The notes beneath the pieces were generated by a model. The model was not told where the DNA came from, made no database searches, and saw only the letters and a program-made list of their open reading frames with translations. Position numbers and translations under genes: made by a program. A stretch of DNA of 64,000 nt from Gillisella vitis (GTDB taxonomy: Bacteria > Pseudomonadota > Alphaproteobacteria > Rhizobiales > Rhizobiaceae), in assembly GCF_001541345.2 (NCBI RefSeq), contig NZ_LMVL02000002.1:186001-250000 (forward strand), read 5' to 3'. Below, piece after piece: positions 19,771 to 29,490 of the stretch. The first letter of the stretch is position 1. Every line of letters begins with the position of its first letter.

Positions 19771-20895
19771 ATGGCTGAAAAAACCTTCATCAACCGGCTG
19801 CAGCTGACAGATTTCCGCAATTACGGCGCTGCTTCTTTGCGGCTCGATGGTCGCCATGTGGTGCTGACCGGCAATAACGGTTCCGGCAAGACCAATTTGA
19901 TGGAAGCGGTTTCCTTTCTGTCGCCGGGACGCGGATTGCGCCGGGCGGTGCTATCGGATGTGGCGCGGGCCGGTGCGGCAGGTGGATTTTCGATTTTTGC
20001 CGGCCTGGAGGGCATGGCTGGGGACGTTGAACTTGGCACCGGCTCGGAGGTTCAGGAGGAGACGGCGGTGCGGCGTCTGCGCATCAATGGGGCCTCGGTG
20101 CGCTCCGTCGACGACTTGACCGATCATCTGCGCGTCCTGTGGCTGACGCCAGCCATGGACGGTCTCTTTACCGGCTCCTCGTCCGAGCGGCGCCGGTTTC
20201 TGGATCGGCTGGTCCTGTCGATCGACCCACAACATGGCCGCCGCGCCAGCGATTTTGAGCGCGCCATGCGCAGCCGCAACAAGCTGCTCTCCGAAGGCCG
20301 TTTCGATGCCAGCTGGCTGGCGGGGATCGAGCAGCAGATGGCAGCACTTGGCATTGCCATGGCGCTCGCCCGTCAGGAAATGATGCGGTTGCTGGCCACC
20401 CTTATCGAGCAGCGACGCGAGCCTGAAACTTTTCCGGGAGCAGAACTGATGCTGTCGGGCTTCATGGATGACCATCAAGGCACGGCGGCTATCGATCTCG
20501 AAGACACCTATCGCGACAGTCTGGCGGGCTCCAGGGGCAGGGATGCAGCGGCAGGCCGCACGCTGGAGGGGCCGCATCGCAGCGATCTTCTTGTGCGGCA
20601 CCGGGAAAAAGACATGGAAGCCGAGCGCTGTTCGACCGGCGAGCAGAAGGCTCTGCTGATCGGCCTGATCCTTGCCCATGCCGAACTGGTGGCGACCATG
20701 ACCGGCTTTGCGCCGATTCTGCTTTTGGATGAAATTGCCGCCCATCTCGACGAGGGGCGCCGGGCTGCCCTGTTCGACCGGATCGACGTGCTCGGCGGCC
20801 AGGCCTTCATGACCGGCACCGATGCGCAGATGTTTGCAAGTCTGGGGGATCGGGCGCAATTCGTCACCGTGGATGATGGTCATCTGTCATTGTGA
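19771..20895 (+). CDS. recF: DNA repair and replication protein RecF
   Basis: A 374-residue SMC-like ATPase that loads RecA at gaps together with RecO and RecR. Walker A is GNNGSGKTN (about residues 34-42), the ABC signature region is STGEQKALLIGLIL, and Walker B is ILLLDEIAAHLD near the C-terminus. The N-terminal strand INRLQLTDFRNY is typical. I chose ATG 19771 over a weak in-frame start five codons upstream. The stop lies 20 bases before the preferred moeB start (or overlaps its alternative GTG start). Confidence 0.95.
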   Translation: MAEKTFINRLQLTDFRNYGAASLRLDGRHVVLTGNNGSGKTNLMEAVSFLSPGRGLRRAVLSDVARAGAAGGFSIFAGLEGMAGDVELGTGSEVQEETAVRRLRINGASVRSVDDLTDHLRVLWLTPAMDGLFTGSSSERRRFLDRLVLSIDPQHGRRASDFERAMRSRNKLLSEGRFDASWLAGIEQQMAALGIAMALARQEMMRLLATLIEQRREPETFPGAELMLSGFMDDHQGTAAIDLEDTYRDSLAGSRGRDAAAGRTLEGPHRSDLLVRHREKDMEAERCSTGEQKALLIGLILAHAELVATMTGFAPILLLDEIAAHLDEGRRAALFDRIDVLGGQAFMTGTDAQMFASLGDRAQFVTVDDGHLSL

Positions 20896-20915
20896 CTATT
20901 CGGAAAGCCAAAGAC

Positions 20916-21698
20916 ATGCGACAACAGGCCATGGAGCCGCTTTCACCCGAAGAAATCCAGCGTTATCAACGCCACATCCTCCTGCCGGAAATCGGCGGGG
21001 CAGGCCAGCAGAAGCTGAAAGCCGCCCGCGTGCTGGTCATCGGCGCAGGCGGGCTTGGCGCGCCCGTGCTGCAATATCTGGCCGCAGCCGGTATCGGCAC
21101 GCTGGGGATTGCCGATGACGACCACGTCTCGCTCTCCAATCTGCAACGGCAGGTGATTCATGACAGCGGCACGCTGAACGATCTGAAGACGGAAAGCGCG
21201 GCAAAGGCCATTGCCAGGCTCAACCCGCATGTGCGCGTGACCCGGTTTGAGCAGCGTTTCGATGCGGATTTTGCCGCAACCCATCTGCCTGGTTTCGATC
21301 TGTTGATCGACGGTTCGGATAATTTCGACAGCCGCTATGCCGCTGCCGATGCCGGACAACGGCATTGCCGCCCATTGGTGACGGGTGCTGTGGGGCGTTT
21401 TGAAGGCTCGCTGACAGTGTTGAAACCCTATGAGGCCGGGCCGGATGGAATGCTCTATCCTGGTTACCGCGATCTTTTTCCGGAAAAGCCGCCTGCCGGT
21501 CTCATTCCCACCTGCGCCGAGACCGGCATTATCGGTGCGCTGACCGGGGTGATCGGCACTTTGATGGCGATGGAAGCGATCAAACTTATTACCGGCATTG
21601 GCGAACCGTTAGTAGGGCGTCTGCTAATGTATGATGCCCTGTCCGCCCGGTTCGATACGGTGCGCTACCGGCGTCGTGACAGGAACAGGAAAGGCTGA
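20916..21698 (+). CDS. moeB: Molybdopterin-synthase adenylyltransferase MoeB (ThiF family)
   Basis: An E1-like enzyme, 260 residues, that adenylates the C-terminal glycine of a ubiquitin-like sulphur carrier such as MoaD. It has the nucleotide loop VIGAGGLGAPVLQYLAAAG, the arginine-bearing SLSNLQRQV and the metal/ATP-binding DGSDNFDSRY. The crossover cysteine region PTCAETGIIG is present; the zinc CxxC pairs of E. coli MoeB are not, as in many alpha-proteobacterial homologues. ATG 20916 has GGAAAG eight bases upstream; GTG 20892, overlapping the recF stop, is an alternative. Confidence 0.88.
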   Translation: MRQQAMEPLSPEEIQRYQRHILLPEIGGAGQQKLKAARVLVIGAGGLGAPVLQYLAAAGIGTLGIADDDHVSLSNLQRQVIHDSGTLNDLKTESAAKAIARLNPHVRVTRFEQRFDADFAATHLPGFDLLIDGSDNFDSRYAAADAGQRHCRPLVTGAVGRFEGSLTVLKPYEAGPDGMLYPGYRDLFPEKPPAGLIPTCAETGIIGALTGVIGTLMAMEAIKLITGIGEPLVGRLLMYDALSARFDTVRYRRRDRNRKG

Positions 21699-21700
21699 CC

Positions 21701-22177
21701 ATGGTCGAGATCATTCAGATCGACGAGCATTTTGAAAATTGGGATGATCTTCTGGCCCTGGTGCTGGAAGCCTTCGACTATATGCATCCGCTGATCGATC
21801 CGCCGTCTTCGGCGTTGAAGCTGACGCCCGAAGCCCTGAAAGCCAAGGCGCATGAGGAAATCGGTTATGCCGCCCTGATCGATGGCAAGCTGGTCGGCTG
21901 TCTGTTTTGCCGCCAGAGTGAGGCGGATCGGCTCTATGTCGGCAAGGTCGCCGTTCTTCCTGGCCTTCAGGGGCAAGGGATTGGCCGCGCCATGCTGAAA
22001 GCGGCAGAAGGTGTGGCTCATGCCTGTGGTGTCAGGCATCTGCAATTGGAAACCCGTATCGAGCTTGATAACAATCACAAGCGCTTCGAAAAATGGGGTT
22101 TCCATGTTGTCGGGGAAAAAAGCCATCCCGGTTATGACCGGGCAACGTTCGTGCTGATGGAAAAGCCACTCGCCTGA
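21701..22177 (+). CDS. GNAT family N-acetyltransferase
   Basis: A 158-residue acetyltransferase with the acetyl-CoA pyrophosphate loop in VLPGLQGQGIGRAMLKAAE (residues about 85-105) and the following RHLQLETRIELDNNHKRFEKWGF, typical of small-molecule or amino-acid-like acetylating GNATs. The substrate cannot be told. It begins two bases after the moeB stop, so it is cotranscribed, and converges with the dehydrogenase gene 79 bases downstream. Confidence 0.85.
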   Translation: MVEIIQIDEHFENWDDLLALVLEAFDYMHPLIDPPSSALKLTPEALKAKAHEEIGYAALIDGKLVGCLFCRQSEADRLYVGKVAVLPGLQGQGIGRAMLKAAEGVAHACGVRHLQLETRIELDNNHKRFEKWGFHVVGEKSHPGYDRATFVLMEKPLA

Positions 22178-22256
22178 TTGATGCGAAAAGCCATGGAAAA
22201 TGGCTGTTCGTATTTCGGTTTCGACTATCTCAAGCCTTTTATGAAAGCACCTGTGA

Positions 22257-23261
22257 TCAGTCGCGCCCCGGCAAAACCCGGTTCGGTGGCCTGTGGCCAT
22301 CGAAATAGGTGCGGATATTGATGATTACCTTGTCCCCCATATCGATCCGGCCTTCGATGGTTGCTGATCCCATATGCGGCAGCAACACGACCTTGCCGTC
22401 CTCCGCCAGCTTCAACAGTTTCGGGTTGACGGCCGGTTCATTCTCGAACACATCAAGGCCTGCGCCCGCGATCTTGCCGTCACGGATGCATTGAATGAGG
22501 GCGCTTTCATCGATAATGCCGCCCCGGGCGGTATTGACGATATAGCTGGTCGGCTGCATCAGCGCCAAGCGCCGTGCCGACAGCAGATGATAGGTGGCCG
22601 GTGTGGATGGACAATTGACCGAGACGATATCGACCCGCGCCAGCATCTGGTCGAGACTGTCCCAATAGGTTGCCTCCAGCTCATCTTCTGTCTGCGGGCT
22701 GACCCGTTTGCGGTTGTGATAGTGGATGGCGAGGCCGAAAGCCTTGGCGCGCCGGGCGACTGCGGTGCCGATCCGACCCATGCCGACAATGCCGATTCGC
22801 TTGCCCCAGATCCGCCGTCCCAGCATCCAGGTCGGCGACCATCCAGCCCATTCGCCGGGCTGGTCAGTCAAGATACGCGAGCCTTCCGCCAGGCGGCGTG
22901 GGCCGGCGAGAATCAGCGCCATGGTCATGTCGGCGGTATCTTCGCTCAACACATTTGGCGTATTGGTCACGGTAATGCCCTTGCGGGCAGCAGCATCGAC
23001 ATCGATATGGTCGGTGCCGTTGGAAAAGCTGGCAATCAGTTTCAGTTGCGGGCCAGCCGCCTCAATCAATCCGGCATCGATTCGGTCGGTCACGGTCGGC
23101 ACCAGGACATCACAGGTTTTTACCGCATCCATCAGGGCGTCCCGGCTGCGCGGCGTGTCGTCAATGTTCAACTCTGCCTCGAACAATTCCCGCATGCGGG
23201 TTTCCACTGCGTCCGGCAGTTTGCGCGTGATGTAAACCTTGGTCTTTTTCCGCTGGGTCAT
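22257..23261 (-). CDS. D-2-hydroxyacid dehydrogenase (glyoxylate reductase-like)
   Basis: A 334-residue NAD(P)-dependent enzyme. The Rossmann motif GIVGMGRIGTAVARRAKAFG (about 154-173) and the catalytic triad are visible: arginine in NTARGGIIDE, glutamate in FENEPAV and histidine in LLPHMGSAT. The N-terminal FSNGTDHIDV is typical of the glyoxylate/hydroxypyruvate reductase (GyaR) branch, so D-glycerate metabolism is likely. Confidence 0.85.
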   Translation of the reverse strand: MTQRKKTKVYITRKLPDAVETRMRELFEAELNIDDTPRSRDALMDAVKTCDVLVPTVTDRIDAGLIEAAGPQLKLIASFSNGTDHIDVDAAARKGITVTNTPNVLSEDTADMTMALILAGPRRLAEGSRILTDQPGEWAGWSPTWMLGRRIWGKRIGIVGMGRIGTAVARRAKAFGLAIHYHNRKRVSPQTEDELEATYWDSLDQMLARVDIVSVNCPSTPATYHLLSARRLALMQPTSYIVNTARGGIIDESALIQCIRDGKIAGAGLDVFENEPAVNPKLLKLAEDGKVVLLPHMGSATIEGRIDMGDKVIINIRTYFDGHRPPNRVLPGRD

Positions 23262-23548
23262 GAAGACTTTCGATGCTTTGTAAACAGGTCCTTAACCAAC
23301 ACAGGCGATGATTCCGGCCAGTCGTCGCGCGTCGCTGGCGCGGGACGGATGTTTCAAGAGGTTTCGCCAGCTCCGCACTATTATTTTCGAGCCATATGGT
23401 CGAAAGAAATATTGCGCAGTCCGGTTCATTTCTATCAAACCTATTCGGGAAGACAATTACATCTTCGCCGTCAAGGATCACATACAGGCGACGGAACCGC
23501 TGGCGGGGGCTTCGGGTTTCGTTTTATCGATCGATCAACGGAAATGCC

Positions 23549-24088
23549 ATGCCCAACGGGTTCAAACGCTCCTGTCTCATTCCTTTCATCGCCGCTCTCT
23601 GTCTCATATGGGCAGGCGCCGCCGTCGCGCAAGGTCCAGCCAAGGGCATGAGCGGCCTGCCTCTGCCGCGTTTCGTGACGTTGAAATCGGCGCGGGTCAA
23701 TCTGCGTATCGGTCCTAGCACGGATTATGCGACGTCCTGGATGTATACGCGTGCAGGTTTGCCGGTTGAAATTATTCAGGAATATGACAATTGGCGGCGC
23801 ATTCGCGACGCTGATGGCACTGAGGGCTGGGTGAACCAGACATTGCTGTCCGGTGAACGCAGCGCGCTTGCGGCACCGTGGATGAAGGGCAAGGGCGACG
23901 ATATCTATGTTAATATGCGCCGCGATGGGCAGGCCGGTGCGGGCGTGGTCGCCAAGCTTCAACCCGGCGTGCTAATGAAGCTGTTGGAATGTAACGGCAA
24001 TTGGTGCCGCGCCGAGGTGGACGGCACCAAGGGCTGGGTCGCTCAGGGGGAAGTCTGGGGCGCCTATCCCGGAGAGGCCTTCAAGTAA
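23549..24088 (+). CDS. Secreted bacterial SH3-domain protein
   Basis: A 179-residue protein with a signal peptide (hydrophobic core LIPFIAALCLIWAGAAVA, cleavage after AVAQ) and two bacterial SH3 segments: VNLRIGPSTDYATSWMY with EGWVNQTLLSG, and YVNMRRDGQAGAG with KGWVAQGEVWG. Such proteins bind peptidoglycan or other envelope ligands. The open frame extends to 23396, but only ATG 23549 gives a normal signal peptide. It is divergent from the dehydrogenase gene and converges with the sugar-kinase gene. Confidence 0.85.
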   Translation: MPNGFKRSCLIPFIAALCLIWAGAAVAQGPAKGMSGLPLPRFVTLKSARVNLRIGPSTDYATSWMYTRAGLPVEIIQEYDNWRRIRDADGTEGWVNQTLLSGERSALAAPWMKGKGDDIYVNMRRDGQAGAGVVAKLQPGVLMKLLECNGNWCRAEVDGTKGWVAQGEVWGAYPGEAFK

Positions 24089-24148
24089 GACAAGCCTTCA
24101 AATAAGGGAAGCCTCCAGATAACGGAAGGCTTCCCATAATCGGGCCTT

Positions 24149-25141
24149 TTAAATAAGCGCTGCTTCGGCGGCTGCCTCTTGCAGCGAGGCCAGCGGTCTC
24201 GGTCCCATCTGCTGGATGACCAGACCGGCTGCCAGGCAACCGAGCTTGCCACACTCTTCCAGAGACCGCCCTTGCGTATAGCCGTAAAGAAAACCGGAAG
24301 CGAACAGATCGCCAGCACCGGTCGTGTCGACCAGTTCGGCGATGGTAGTGGCAGGCACATGAATGCGCTCGCTGCCGCGGATGATCATCGCTCCGTCTTC
24401 GCTCATGGTCACGGCAGCCAGTTTGCAATCCTTGGCGATCTGGTCCAGCGCTGCGTCGAAATCCTCTGTTTCATAGAGGGCGAGTGCTTCCTGCCGATTG
24501 GCAAACACGATGTCGACGGTGCCTGAGCGCATCAGGTCGAGGAATTCGGCGCGGTAGCGATGCACACAGAAGCTGTCGGACAGGGTCATCGACATTTCCC
24601 GTCCATGCTCATGGGCAATTCGGGCGCAATCGACGATCGCCTGCTTGGCGCGTGGCGGGTCCCAGAGATAGCCTTCGAAATAGGTGACCTTGGCCTGTTT
24701 CACCACCTCCGGCTCGACATCTTCAGGACCGAACTCCACGCAGGCGCCGAGATAGGTGTTCATCGATCGCTCGCCGTCCTCGGTTACGAAAATCATGCAG
24801 CGAGCGGTTGGCGGATGCTGGCCCTTGGCCGTGGTCTGGTAATGAACGCCCTGGGCGCGAATGTCATGGGCGAAAATCGTCCCGAGCTGGTCTTCGGCGA
24901 CCTTGCCGAAATAAGCAGCCTTGCCGCCGAAATTGGCAATACCTGCCGCCGTATTGCCCGCACTGCCGCCGGAGGCTTCGATGGCTGGTCCCATCAGGCT
25001 GTAAAGCCGTGTGGCGCGTTCCGCATCAATCAGGTTCATGGCGCCTTTGACGATGCCGTTTTCTTCCAGGAATTGATCCTCACAGCGGGAGATGATGTCA
25101 ACGATAGCGTTACCGATGGTGAGCACGTCAAATTGCGTCAT
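24149..25141 (-). CDS. PfkB family carbohydrate kinase (adenosine kinase-like)
   Basis: A 330-residue ribokinase-fold enzyme. The PfkB signature DTTGAGDLFASGFLYGYTQG near the C-terminus includes the catalytic aspartate and anion hole. The N-terminal GGSAGNTAAGIANFGGKAAYFGKV is the first PfkB signature. In rhizobia proteins of this shape are annotated adenosine kinase, which converts adenosine to AMP; the substrate is inferred from that. A 30-base imperfect hairpin (24100-24136) lies between this gene and the convergent SH3 gene. Confidence 0.85.
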   Translation of the reverse strand: MTQFDVLTIGNAIVDIISRCEDQFLEENGIVKGAMNLIDAERATRLYSLMGPAIEASGGSAGNTAAGIANFGGKAAYFGKVAEDQLGTIFAHDIRAQGVHYQTTAKGQHPPTARCMIFVTEDGERSMNTYLGACVEFGPEDVEPEVVKQAKVTYFEGYLWDPPRAKQAIVDCARIAHEHGREMSMTLSDSFCVHRYRAEFLDLMRSGTVDIVFANRQEALALYETEDFDAALDQIAKDCKLAAVTMSEDGAMIIRGSERIHVPATTIAELVDTTGAGDLFASGFLYGYTQGRSLEECGKLGCLAAGLVIQQMGPRPLASLQEAAAEAALI

Positions 25142-25252
25142 GGGAGGCTGAATCCGTCCATTGATATTACGATAAGCTCTTAGCGAATTTTGACGTCCAG
25201 GAAAGACAAAATTGCCGCCCTCAACGGATCCGTCAGCTATCGGGCTTGGTTT

Positions 25253-26815
25253 CTATCGCGCTACTCTTGCTGCATCTGGCTTTATTGAGGCATCCTTTGT
25301 CGTTAGCGATAGGGCTTGTTCTGCCGGTAACGCCTTGCTGAACAAGAAGCCCTGACCGAAATCGCAGCCGATGCTTTTTAGGAAGGCCAGCTGATTTTCG
25401 TCCTCGATGCCCTCGGCAGTGGTGGCAATGCCAAGGCCCTGACCAAGACCCAGAATGGCGCGCATGATGTCTTCCTGCTTCTTGTCGACGTCATAGCTCA
25501 TGACGAAACTCCGGTCGATCTTGATCTTGTCGAAGGTGAATTTCGACAATTGCGACAGGCTGGAATAGCCGGTGCCAAAATCGTCCAAGGCAATGCGGAT
25601 GCCGCTCTGCCTGAGGTCGGCTAGAATCTGGGTTGCCAGTTCTATGTCATGCACCAGAGCCGTCTCGGTGATCTCGATCTCCAGCCTGCTGGGCGGAAAT
25701 CCCGTTTCCATCAGGATCGACATGATCCGCAGGCTCAACTGGCGGTCAATGAATTGCGTCGGCGAGATGTTGAAGGCCAGCCGCACCGTGTCGGGCCATT
25801 GCAGCGCGTCAACACAAGCCTGGCGAAACAGGCTATCCGACAGCTCGACGATCAGCCCGGCGGTTTCCGCCAATTCGATGAAATCACTGGGGGGAACATA
25901 ATGGTTAGGGCCGGTCTTCCATCGTGCCAAAGCCTCGAATCCACGCAATTCACCGGACTTGAGGTCGATCAATGGCTGGTAATAGGGAACGATCAGATTG
26001 TCGCGGATCGCACGCTTCAGCGCCATTTCGGTTTCAGCCCGCCGCATGACCCGGTCTTCCATGATCCGCTCGAAGCCATAGACGCTGTTCTGCCCGGCTT
26101 TCTTGGCGACATACATCGCCACATCGGCGCAGTGCGTGGCATCCTTGAAGTCGTCGCTGTCTTCCGGAAACAGCGCAAAACCGACACTGGCGCCGATTTC
26201 GCTGGTCATGCCGCCCACATCGTAAGGGGTGCACAGAAGCCTGACGATATGCTGGCCGGCATGGCGATAATCCATATTCGCCGATCGAGGGCTGACCAGC
26301 AGGAATTCATCGCCGCCCATCCGGTAGACATCGGCATTCGGCAAGGCATGCGTTAAGCGCTGTGCCACTTCCCGCAAAAGCAGGTCGCCGCCCTGATGGC
26401 CCACAAGGTCGTTGACCTTCTTGAACCCGTCGAGATCTATGGAATAGATCACCCAGTGGCGTCCATCCTGTAAGGCTTCCATCTCCGCCTGCCGGTCGGA
26501 CAAGGCCCGACGATTGGGCAGCCCGGTCAGGGGGTCATGATGGGCCAGCCAGTCCATATTGTCTTCGGCGGTGTTTCTCAAGCGGATCTCGGCCTTCAGC
26601 TCGCCGATGCGCCTGGCCGCGAAGATCAGACTAAGCAGACCGGTAATGCTGATAACATTGAAAAGCTCGTCGAGCTGCCAGGCTTCGTTGCGATGCAGGA
26701 AGGCGTCGAGATGTTCATGGAAGTTGAAACGAATGGCAATCGCCCATATCATAGCCCCGACACTCAGCAATACAGCAGCGTCTTTTATAGGCTTGTTTCG
26801 AAATATGGATGCCAT
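25253..26815 (-). CDS. Membrane GGDEF-EAL cyclic-di-GMP protein
   Basis: A 520-residue inner-membrane signalling protein. Two hydrophobic helices (about residues 8-25 and 45-65) precede a GGDEF domain with intact DPLTGLPNRRAL and the active-site RMGGDEFLLV, then an EAL phosphodiesterase domain with FEALARW, LEIEITETALV, ALDDFGTGYSSL, KIDRSFV and the metal-binding EGIEDENQL and FGQGFLFSKAL. Both catalytic sites look intact, so it could make and degrade c-di-GMP. ATG 26815 is preferred to a GTG two codons upstream. Confidence 0.88.
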   Translation of the reverse strand: MASIFRNKPIKDAAVLLSVGAMIWAIAIRFNFHEHLDAFLHRNEAWQLDELFNVISITGLLSLIFAARRIGELKAEIRLRNTAEDNMDWLAHHDPLTGLPNRRALSDRQAEMEALQDGRHWVIYSIDLDGFKKVNDLVGHQGGDLLLREVAQRLTHALPNADVYRMGGDEFLLVSPRSANMDYRHAGQHIVRLLCTPYDVGGMTSEIGASVGFALFPEDSDDFKDATHCADVAMYVAKKAGQNSVYGFERIMEDRVMRRAETEMALKRAIRDNLIVPYYQPLIDLKSGELRGFEALARWKTGPNHYVPPSDFIELAETAGLIVELSDSLFRQACVDALQWPDTVRLAFNISPTQFIDRQLSLRIMSILMETGFPPSRLEIEITETALVHDIELATQILADLRQSGIRIALDDFGTGYSSLSQLSKFTFDKIKIDRSFVMSYDVDKKQEDIMRAILGLGQGLGIATTAEGIEDENQLAFLKSIGCDFGQGFLFSKALPAEQALSLTTKDASIKPDAARVAR

Positions 26816-27029
26816 CTTCACGCTGTCGATCTCCCCGGCCGCGGGTCAACACGGTTTGCCAGTCCTGACGAAAGCACATTCACTGTGAAATAGGCGTTAA
26901 AAATATTCCTTAAATATGAAATACGCGGATGTGATGGGCATAGTTATGATGCCAGATTGGGATCATCACCGATGGCATGCCCACCCCAGAACGCGCTCAT
27001 TGAATTCCTGTTTTAGCCGCCAGCCTCGA

Positions 27030-29471
27030 TTAAACGGCAACCTTGAACTTTGGCCTCTGTTCGACTTCCTCTGTGTCATCCATCTGCACCCATTGCAGAT
27101 CGCCATCGTATCGCCATGCCATGCGGCCTTCTTCATTGATGGTAAAGAGATGCAGCCAGCCATTGTCGAACAGGGCGCGCACCCCCTCATGGCGGCCCAG
27201 CACCTCGGTGATTGCCTCGACGGGCGCCTCAAGGCAGACCGACAAGCGCAGCGGTTCATGTACATAATCCTGTCCGTCATGGACCGATTGCCAGGGAAGA
27301 CCGGCCCGCAAAAGCCCGCCATTGCCTTCCACCACGCCGATACCGCCGGTGACATTGTGCAGGAGCTTGTTGCCACCGCCGAAAGCCTCGGGTGCCACGG
27401 TCGAGCCGTAATATTGCAGGCTGATCCAGCTCGCAACGATGACCGGCGCGGTCAGGATCAGCTCCAGCGTGCCAAAGCTTTTGTCCTGTTTCCAGTCATA
27501 ATCATGCAGGAAGGCTCGTCCTTCTAGGTTTTTAGTGGCGGTGCGTGATCTGGGAGCGGCGATAAACGCCTTGCAGCCAGCCAGTGCCCATTCGGGCCGG
27601 GTCTCGGCCCAGTCTCTGCTGCGTTTGGAGATGGATGCCTCATCTGTGGCGCGCGGCAGGCGAAGGGCGCGTTCGCCCCTTGCAAGCCTGCCTGCATCGG
27701 CCAGCCAGGTTCTGGCCTGTGCGATATCGGCCTCATGGGTTTGGCAGGGGTTGTCATCGGCATAGAGCGTCACCCGGTCGGTGGTCGTGTCATGCAGGGC
27801 CGCCAGGAACAGTGTATCCTGCGGGATCTCGATGCCGATCTCGGTTAGTCCGGCCCGGACCTCAGGGTCATTCAGCAAAGCCGCCAGCAGGCGGGCATTG
27901 ACCTCGCCGGAATAGCCACCGCAGGCACCGCAATGCAGGCCGCTGGCATGGGGATTGTTGACGGTATTGGCGCCGTGTCCTGCCAGAAGCACCAGCCGTG
28001 CAAAGCCCGTGGTCAGCGACATGGCGCGCAGCACCGCACCGGCTGCCTTGATCCGGGTCGCTACATCAAGCGCTGGGTCGAGTTGCGGGGCAGGATCATT
28101 TGGAACTGGAGCGTGGGGGAGGCCGAGTGCATCACTCAGCAGCTTGCCGACATAGATCGGCCCTGTCGCCTCGACGAACGCGAAGGAGGAGACGGCGGCC
28201 AGCTTGAACCGGCCCCAGGCCCGCTTTGCCCGCGCCTTGACCCGTTGTGGCTCGACCCGCTGCGGCTCGGCATCCTCGGCCCTGTAGGGTCCGCCAGAGC
28301 GGGAGTTGAGTGCAGGATTGAGCAGGACTGGAAGCCGCAATTCCTCGACATCGGAGGCAAGCCGGCGATGCGCCGTGCCCAGGCCGAAAAAGCCTGCAAA
28401 GCCAAGCGTCTGGATCTGTGGATCGAGGCTCTCAAGCGCGCGGCGAAACACTTCGGAGCGCACATCGATACAGAAGACGGCCTGAACCAGAGGCCGGGTT
28501 TCGGGTTTCTGCGGGGCGGTTTTTGCCAAAGTCCGAGCCAGTTTCCGCTGTGCCGCGCGGTCGGCGGCATCCTGAAGGATGGCGTCGATCACCAGATCGG
28601 GCGTCGCCACGACCGGTGCCGCATGGGCAGCCCGCGCATGCGCCCAGGCTTCGCCGATTTGGTCGCCATAGCGCAAAAACAGCGCCTCTTCCCAGATCAG
28701 CCGGATTGCCAGAAGGTCTGCTATCGTTTGATCGGAGCCACCGGCCAGTTCCGCTTGCCAGAGCTGGTAGCGTGCATATTGCCCCCAGCCGCCCAGTGAC
28801 ATCAGCATCTGATGAAAATAGGTCTCCAGCGCCTCGACAGGCAGGCCGAGACGCATGCAGACACGGGCGATAACCGCCATCGCCGTTTCCGGTGCCTCCG
28901 ACACATGCCGCGCAAAACCGTGCAGACCGGCGATTTCCGGTGTCAGGTCATGGGTTGCCACGGCCCGCCAGGCACCATAGGCGCTCTTGCCACGCGGCGC
29001 GGCCCACAGCGCCTGTCCCGCATCGAAATAGCCCGCCATCCAGGCACCGAGCCGCTCGGTTATCAGACCCGGCCAATCCACCCCGGAGGCCTGCGCCGCC
29101 AGCTCCGCCACCGAGGCCAGTGCCTGTGGCCTTGGTGGGTTGAGAGTGGCGGCGGCCTTTAGGGCGGCAAGATCGGTTGGCCGCAGATCGGCAGGCGCGC
29201 AGGCCCAGGCGGCCAGTAGGTCCGCATCGGAAATCTCACCCGTGGCGATCTTCTGCTGGTACCAGTGGCGCGGCATGGTGATGGCGACGCCTGCCACGCG
29301 CGCCAGCCGGGCGCCCGCCTTCGCAAGGGGTTCACCAGCCTGCCCCAGAAAAGGATTGACGGCGACGCTCGACATCAATGGCCAGACGGGAGGAATGGCC
29401 CGCGCGGCACGGTCCGCCGCCGCCTCGAAGATCACCGGATCGGCTTTGGTCAGAATAGGGCTATGCAACAT
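27030..29471 (-). CDS. dabA: DabA-type inorganic carbon transporter subunit (DUF2309)
   Basis: A large soluble beta-carbonic-anhydrase-like subunit, 813 residues, of the DAB transporter that accumulates bicarbonate by vectorial CO2 hydration. The zinc site reported for DabA uses cysteine and aspartate in a CID motif, seen here in [13 protein letters not shown], plus a histidine and cysteine, matching [24 protein letters not shown] 29471 has a GGAG eight bases upstream and follows dabB by 19 bases, so the pair is one operon. Confidence 0.88.
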   Translation of the reverse strand: MLHSPILTKADPVIFEAAADRAARAIPPVWPLMSSVAVNPFLGQAGEPLAKAGARLARVAGVAITMPRHWYQQKIATGEISDADLLAAWACAPADLRPTDLAALKAAATLNPPRPQALASVAELAAQASGVDWPGLITERLGAWMAGYFDAGQALWAAPRGKSAYGAWRAVATHDLTPEIAGLHGFARHVSEAPETAMAVIARVCMRLGLPVEALETYFHQMLMSLGGWGQYARYQLWQAELAGGSDQTIADLLAIRLIWEEALFLRYGDQIGEAWAHARAAHAAPVVATPDLVIDAILQDAADRAAQRKLARTLAKTAPQKPETRPLVQAVFCIDVRSEVFRRALESLDPQIQTLGFAGFFGLGTAHRRLASDVEELRLPVLLNPALNSRSGGPYRAEDAEPQRVEPQRVKARAKRAWGRFKLAAVSSFAFVEATGPIYVGKLLSDALGLPHAPVPNDPAPQLDPALDVATRIKAAGAVLRAMSLTTGFARLVLLAGHGANTVNNPHASGLHCGACGGYSGEVNARLLAALLNDPEVRAGLTEIGIEIPQDTLFLAALHDTTTDRVTLYADDNPCQTHEADIAQARTWLADAGRLARGERALRLPRATDEASISKRSRDWAETRPEWALAGCKAFIAAPRSRTATKNLEGRAFLHDYDWKQDKSFGTLELILTAPVIVASWISLQYYGSTVAPEAFGGGNKLLHNVTGGIGVVEGNGGLLRAGLPWQSVHDGQDYVHEPLRLSVCLEAPVEAITEVLGRHEGVRALFDNGWLHLFTINEEGRMAWRYDGDLQWVQMDDTEEVEQRPKFKVAV

Positions 29472-29490
29472 GGTCAAAACTCCGATTTCA